The notes under the pieces: generated by a model
Database searches by the model: none
What the model was told of the DNA's origin: nothing
Seen by the model: only the letters and a program-made list of their open reading frames with translations
Shown here: positions 19,012-22,690 of the stretch, in pieces
Layout of the letters: each line of letters starts with the position of its first letter
Position numbering within the stretch: position 1 is the first letter of the stretch
Program-made: the position numbers and the translations under genes
Assembly: GCA_026770575.1 (NCBI GenBank)
Contig: MU657200.1
Span: 154,379 to 177,068 of the forward strand
Reading direction: 5' to 3'
DNA from: Pelagophyceae sp. CCMP2097
Lineage: Eukaryota; Sar; Pelagophyceae
Length of the DNA stretch: 22,690 nucleotides

Positions 19012-20410
19012 ATGTCGCGGCTCCTGGCTCGGTCGTCTCTGCGCCGCCGCCTGAGCACGTCTGCGGCGCGGCGCGGCGCGGCGGCGTGGACAGCCCTGCC
19101 CGCGCTCTCGAAACATTCTGGCCTGCGGTGGCTGGACCACGGCCTGGCGGTCTCGCCTCATCTGGTCCCGAGCGGCGAAGTGAAGCTGCACCCGTCCCTA
19201 AGGAAGCTAGACGTTGAGAATGACTGGCTCCTCGTCGAACCCGGAGCCTCTACGCAAGCGAGATGGCGACGAAGAATCGACTCTTCAAGGGCACCGACCG
19301 TGCAGCCCCGGCGCCGCCGACAACTGAAGCTCGCAGGAGAGAGGACACAGGGCGCCGGAGGGATCACGTTCTCGCCTGTCGATTCATCTGCGGGGCCCTT
19401 GGCATCGGCGTCGTCCTCGGCCGTAGGCGCCGACTTCGTCGTGACGGAGGACGAGACGACGCTCGACGCGTGAGGACTCTTGCACCTCGAATGGACATCC
19501 CCTCGAGGACCCCCTCGCTGGCAGCGCGACGTCTTCAACATGGTGGCGCAACATGTGCTCCGCCGCTTCCCGTCCGACTTTGAGGCCCTCGGCGACGGCG
19601 CCGTGCAGCGGAGATGCGACGGCGTCGAAATCCGCGCCGGCGCAAAGCCGTTGGTGGCCGTCGCACGACTCGTGTGCGTGCTGCCTCCGGGCGGACTCTC
19701 GTGGAACCGAGCGGTAGGCAGTAGGATCTGATGTTGATGCGCTACGACGGTGAAACGTACCGCCTCTGCGCGACCGCCTGCGCCTTTTCTTTCGGCCGCG
19801 TCCGCGAGCGCGCGGGGGAGCAGCACTCCATGGCCCAGCTGCACGAGCGCGCACGCGCCGGCGTCCCAGCTACGCTCTCCGGTCCGGCCCATATGCGATG
19901 CAGGTCGGCGGCTACCCTTCCGATCTGGCCAAGCACGTCCACGGCGCCCTGCGCGCCGTCTCGCTCCAAGGTGCCGCGATGTGGCGGACAAATTGGCTCG
20001 TCTCCTGGCAGGCCGGCATCACCGATGGCGTCGAGCGCGCGGGGATTGAAGGCGGCGCGGCGCTCCAAAAACTCCAGAGCGTCGGCGTCGGCGCGGCGCT
20101 CCACTGCCGAGTCGAGTACCAGACGTTCCGCAGAATCGAGCGCGACCCCGACTTTGTCATCTTCACAGTGAGCTCACTGCCTTGCCTTTGGCGGTCAACG
20201 GGTTTCCCGTAGGTCCACACGTACCTCGAGCAATTCTCCGGCCTCTCGCCGCCCGCGGCGGGCACGCTCGCGGAGCGGATGCACAATTCGGTCCGGCACG
20301 CGATACGGCAGTACTCGGGCCTCGACGATCCAGCAGTCGTGGAAGAGATTCTGAGATTCCTCGACGATCGCGCGAATCAGTTCCCCGACGGCCAAGGAAC
20401 CGGCGCCTAA
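19012..20410 (+). CDS. DUF3445/heme-dependent N-demethylase-like protein with mitochondrial-type presequence; apparent frameshift
   Basis: The model joins 19012-19299, 19427-19467, 19525-19671, 19725-19862, 19904-20167 and 20213-20410, about 358 aa if one base is restored in exon 1. The start MSRLLARSSLRRRLSTSAAR is an Arg/Ser-rich amphipathic presequence. Then come LHPSLRKLDVENDWLLVEPG, YASEMATKNRLFKG, FNMVAQHVLRRFPSDFEAL, DLMLMRYDGETYRLCATACA, MWRTNWLVSWQAG and CRVEYQTFRRI...PDFVIFT|VHTYLEQF. The 'RVExQTxRRxxxxxxxxFTxxTY' block and the preceding 'WRxNW' block match the DUF3445 family (heme-dependent oxidative N-demethylase alpha subunit-like), as I recall it. Frame changes between 'DWLLVEPG' and 'LYASEMATK' (19240-19255) with no usable intron. 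Intron 2 fits frame only as GC-AG (19468-19524). At intron 3 one splice choice puts a TAG inside a conserved-looking motif. It is either a lightly damaged gene or carries sequence errors. Confidence 0.68.
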
Positions 20411-20701
20411 CCGGCGCGGCGGTCGCCACCTTTGTCCATAATCCTTGTCCATAACCCTTGTCCATAAGATGTTGCCCCTCGTCGAAGGACGCCGGCACCA
20501 GTGTACCTCCGTACCCGGTCCCAGTGCCAAGTTCCCTTTTGCCAGGGAACGCAGGTATATTTACACCGGTGGCCGGCGCACGCGGCGCGACGCGTGTGCG
20601 AAGCTTCGAAGATGAGGGGCCTTCTCTAAAACTCTATCTCTCGCTTTGGTGTGCGCTCGACTCGGAACGTGCGCCCCGGGCGGCGTTCAAACGCCCGCCG
20701 A
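20411..20701. promoter_or_regulatory. Intergenic region between two plus-strand genes
   Basis: This is the 3' flank of the DUF3445-like gene and the promoter/5' leader of the next gene. It begins with a 13-nt tandem repeat (annotated separately). Near 20548-20565 is a GCAGGTATATTTACACCGG stretch, the only TATA-like sequence (TATATTTA) in a promoter position in this window, about 150 bp upstream of the start codon. No coding sequence is supported. Confidence 0.45.
20432..20467 (+). repeat. 13-nt tandem repeat (three copies) after the DUF3445-like stop
   Basis: TTGTCCATAA occurs at 20432-20441, 20445-20454 and 20458-20467 with three variable bases between copies (TCC, CCC). It starts 22 nt after the stop codon. 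It may be a 3' UTR element or simple slippage. Copies include CATAA, which is not a standard polyadenylation signal. Confidence 0.85.
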
Positions 20702-22162
20702 ATGTCGCAGAAGAAGTGGCCCGACGTGGGCATCGTGATCAGCCTGGACGACGACGACGACGAGCAGTTGCGGACGACGCAGACGCTCGAAATCGTGCGA
20801 ACGCCGTGCGGCCGAAGACCCCAACTCAGCCGCCGGCCGTAGGCGGCGCAGGAGTGCCGGCTGCGATGGAGCGTCGTCCAGGCGAGCGACGTGCGTCCCC
20901 GGCGCCGCGCGGCTCTCTACGCGGCCTTTTGGGGGAGACGTCGTGCCTTTTGGGAGACGTGCATAGGTCGCCGTCACCCGCGAAACGATCCTCTTCCGAG
21001 ACTGCAAGGTCGCCCTCGTCGTCGTCCGCGTCAGCGGTGCGCCCTCGCGGCTGCGGCGACGCCCGAGACTGGACCGACGGTGGCCACCTCGACCGCGAGT
21101 CCGACGCCGCCGCTTAGGCCTCACGGCGAGCCGCGGCGTCCGGCGACGGGAGCGCACGCCCGTCGATACCGCTCCCGCCGCGTCGCCGCGTGCGGTGTGA
21201 GGCTCTGCGTAGGACGCGCGCGGCGTGAGCGAGACGCTCCGCGCCGACTTTGAGAAGCGCCGCGGCGCCGCGCCGCCGCTCATCGCGATGGTCGACGACT
21301 TTGACGCGGCGGACCGCGACGGCCTGCAGCGGCACTTTCAAGCGGTGGTGCAAAGGCCCCTCGACAGGGAGACTGCGCTGTCCCTCATCGTCAACTTCCT
21401 CCTCCCAAAGTGCGCGGCGCCGGAGCGTCCCCGGGATCGTGGCAACGAGACTCTCTAGGCCGCCGCCGAGCCGCGTGGCTTCCGTCTCGGCGGCGGCTGT
21501 TGAAGACGCCGGCGTTGAGTACCCTCTTCGGCACTTTTTCAACGCGGCGGCTTCGGTCCAGCACGAGATCACAAAGCAGAAGCGGTCGCGCAAAAGAGAG
21601 CGGAACAAGCTCAAGACTGCGGATTCCTGCGCCGAGCCGCTGGTCACGAGGTTGCTCCTGCGCGGCGATGCCGGTGGCGAGCCGAAGATCCAACGCGTCG
21701 ACCGTTCAAGCCCCGCGTCGACAAATCCTCGCGTAATCCTCTCCAGACGCATCGCGGGGCGGACGTTCTGGCTTAGGCTCGCTTGCTTCAAAGCTGGACT
21801 ACGAGCAACGCGACCTCCGCGGCCTTTCCCTGGCGGAAATCATCCTCGAGACGCGCGGCGGCGGCGAGCACGCGTTGATAGACGCGCTCCTCCGCGGGGC
21901 GCCGCCGCAGCGTGCTTTGGTCGTGCTGAAGCGGAAAGGCGGCGCGCCGCTCGGGCCGCACTTTGTGCAGGCGCACGCCCTCCGCCGAAGCGCCGGCAAG
22001 ACGCTCCTATTGCTCAGCGTCACGTCCTGCTCCAAGCGCGCGCTCACCTTCAAGCTCCGTCACCTCGTCAAGCCGCCCGAGCCCGCCGCGCCGGCCGCCG
22101 CCGCCGCGGGGGTGGCCGCGCCAAAGGCGACCAAGGCGCCGCCCGCCAAGGGATCCGTCTAG
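20702..22162 (+). CDS. Unknown protein, six exons, charged with Pro/Ala C-terminal tail
   Basis: The model joins 20702-20794, 20843-20890, 20967-21029, 21213-21409, 21459-21673 and 21777-22162, 333 aa. I do not recognise the family. It starts MSQKKWPDVGIVISL followed by five Asp, then CRLRWSVVQASD, VTRETILFRDCKVALVVVR, VSETLRADFEKRRG, FDAADRDGLQRHFQAVVQ, NFLLPK, YPLRHFFNAAASVQHEITKQ, a basic stretch RSRKRERNKLK, DYEQRDLRGLSLAEIILE, LKRKGGAPLGPHF and KTLLLLSVTSCSKRALTFKL. It ends in a Pro/Ala/Lys tail. No TM or signal peptide is visible. The mixture of alpha-helical and beta-rich segments suggests at least two small domains. Donors GTGCGA, GTGCGT and GTGCGC support introns 1, 2 and 4. The exon 3-4 junction is ambiguous: 21030-21212 (donor GTCAGC) fits, and so does a variant with an extra 20-nt exon 21118-21137. 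It has the only TATA-like upstream sequence in the window. Confidence 0.62.
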
Positions 22163-22442
22163 CGTGGGCCCCGTGGAGTTTAGCCCCTCGCGGTAAGAGG
22201 CGAATGTTGATACGCTGAGACGCCGCCTTGCGAGGGGTCGGGCGCCTTTGGCAGCCGGAGCGACGACCTCGACGTTGGACTGCCAGCACATAATCTGCGT
22301 TGGCTGCGAGACTCGCGGAGCCACTCTCGCGGTAGTCGCAATGACCTAGAACGACGCGCAGACCAGGGCGTCCGGCTGGTAAGGCGGGGCTGGAAGATAA
22401 GAGATGAATCGAAGAAGGGGACTCAATAGGGAGGTTCACTTT
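22163..22442. other. 3' flank, no gene seen
   Basis: This 280-bp stretch follows the last gene. It has an 8-bp inverted repeat CCCCTCGC/GCGAGGGG at 22184-22191 and 22230-22237 (38-nt spacing), which could be a 3' UTR hairpin. Open frames on the minus strand here have no coding character. Confidence 0.4.
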
Positions 22443-22497
22443 TTTTGAACAAGTTCTGAACTCAGAGTTCAGGCGATAGTTCAGAACTTGTTCAAAA
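22443..22497. repeat. Perfect inverted repeat, 20-bp arms, 15-nt loop
   Basis: The left arm 22443-22462 (TTTTGAACAAGTTCTGAACT) is exactly complementary to 22478-22497. The loop 22463-22477 contains GAGTTCAGG, related to the arm sequence GTTCAGA, so the element itself looks built from GTTC/GAAC steps. It is a strong hairpin candidate; it could be a MITE-like remnant, a transcript-end structure or a small-RNA precursor. No target-site duplication can be confirmed: flanks are TTTTTT on the left and TATTTATT on the right. Confidence 0.92.
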
Positions 22498-22690
22498 TAT
22501 TTATTGGCTGTAAGGCTGACTGGCCGTGCTGTGCGCTTCTCGTGGTGAGGCTGACGTGTCCTGCAGAGAACAAAACGTCAAACGCGACGCAGAAAAAGTT
22601 GAACTTGCACTCAACTCCGTGAACTTTCAAATCCTCCTTATCTTTATTTTTATTTTTATATTTCTTATTTTTTTATTTATTTTTTTTTTT
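22498..22690. other. AT-rich tail with poly(T)-rich low complexity
   Basis: Base composition drops abruptly from the GC-rich genic part to an A/T-rich sequence. The last 60 bases are nearly all T and A (repeated TTATTT and TTTTTA). No gene is visible. It may be a boundary sequence, a low-complexity spacer, or the end of an assembled piece. Confidence 0.7.

Overview
The window is GC-rich eukaryotic nuclear DNA packed with intron-rich genes. Small spliceosomal introns (34-189 nt), N-terminal targeting-like sequences, an AP-2 alpha-appendage protein, an AGC kinase and a class IV deacetylase fit a compact protist genome. A GC-rich stramenopile alga (pelagophyte-like, e.g. Aureococcus) is my best guess. 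That assignment is inference; no rRNA or organellar marker is present.

No gene here is a single open frame. I joined exons by matching reading frame and phase across GT-AG (or GC-AG) boundaries. This gives twelve gene models with about 57 introns: (1) + 694-2157, a two-TM Cys-rich protein; (2) - 3337-2419, an RS-rich RRM protein; (3) + 3473-4048, a CHY-type zinc-finger protein; (4) - 7775-4459, a PH-domain/AP-2 alpha-appendage fusion; (5) - 8237-7880, a 62-aa protein from four tiny exons; (6) + 8590-9798, an acidic protein; (7) - 10596-9945, a ubiquitin-like-fold protein; (8) - 12119-10854, a class IV (HDAC11-like) deacetylase; (9) + 12495-14244, an AGC kinase; (10) - 18840-14508, an 18-exon polytopic membrane protein; (11) + 19012-20410, a DUF3445/heme-dependent N-demethylase-like protein with apparent lesions; (12) + 20702-22162, an unknown protein.

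Most neighbours are divergent (promoters of 135-375 bp) or convergent (gaps of 146-410 bp). There is no operon-like or pathway logic. The shared theme is housekeeping and signalling: RNA binding, endocytosis, kinase, deacetylase.

The left end (1-300) carries short direct repeats. The right end holds a perfect 20-bp-arm inverted repeat followed by an AT-rich tail, which looks like a small repeat element or the edge of a low-complexity tract.

The most unusual points are: the 5' splice-site usage (GTGCGN commonest, plus GC-AG introns required by frame), a 16-nt duplicated 3' splice site in the kinase where only the second copy avoids an immediate stop, the PH/alpha-ear fusion with two in-frame acceptors 60 nt apart, and several genes visible only after joining exons of 20-65 nt.
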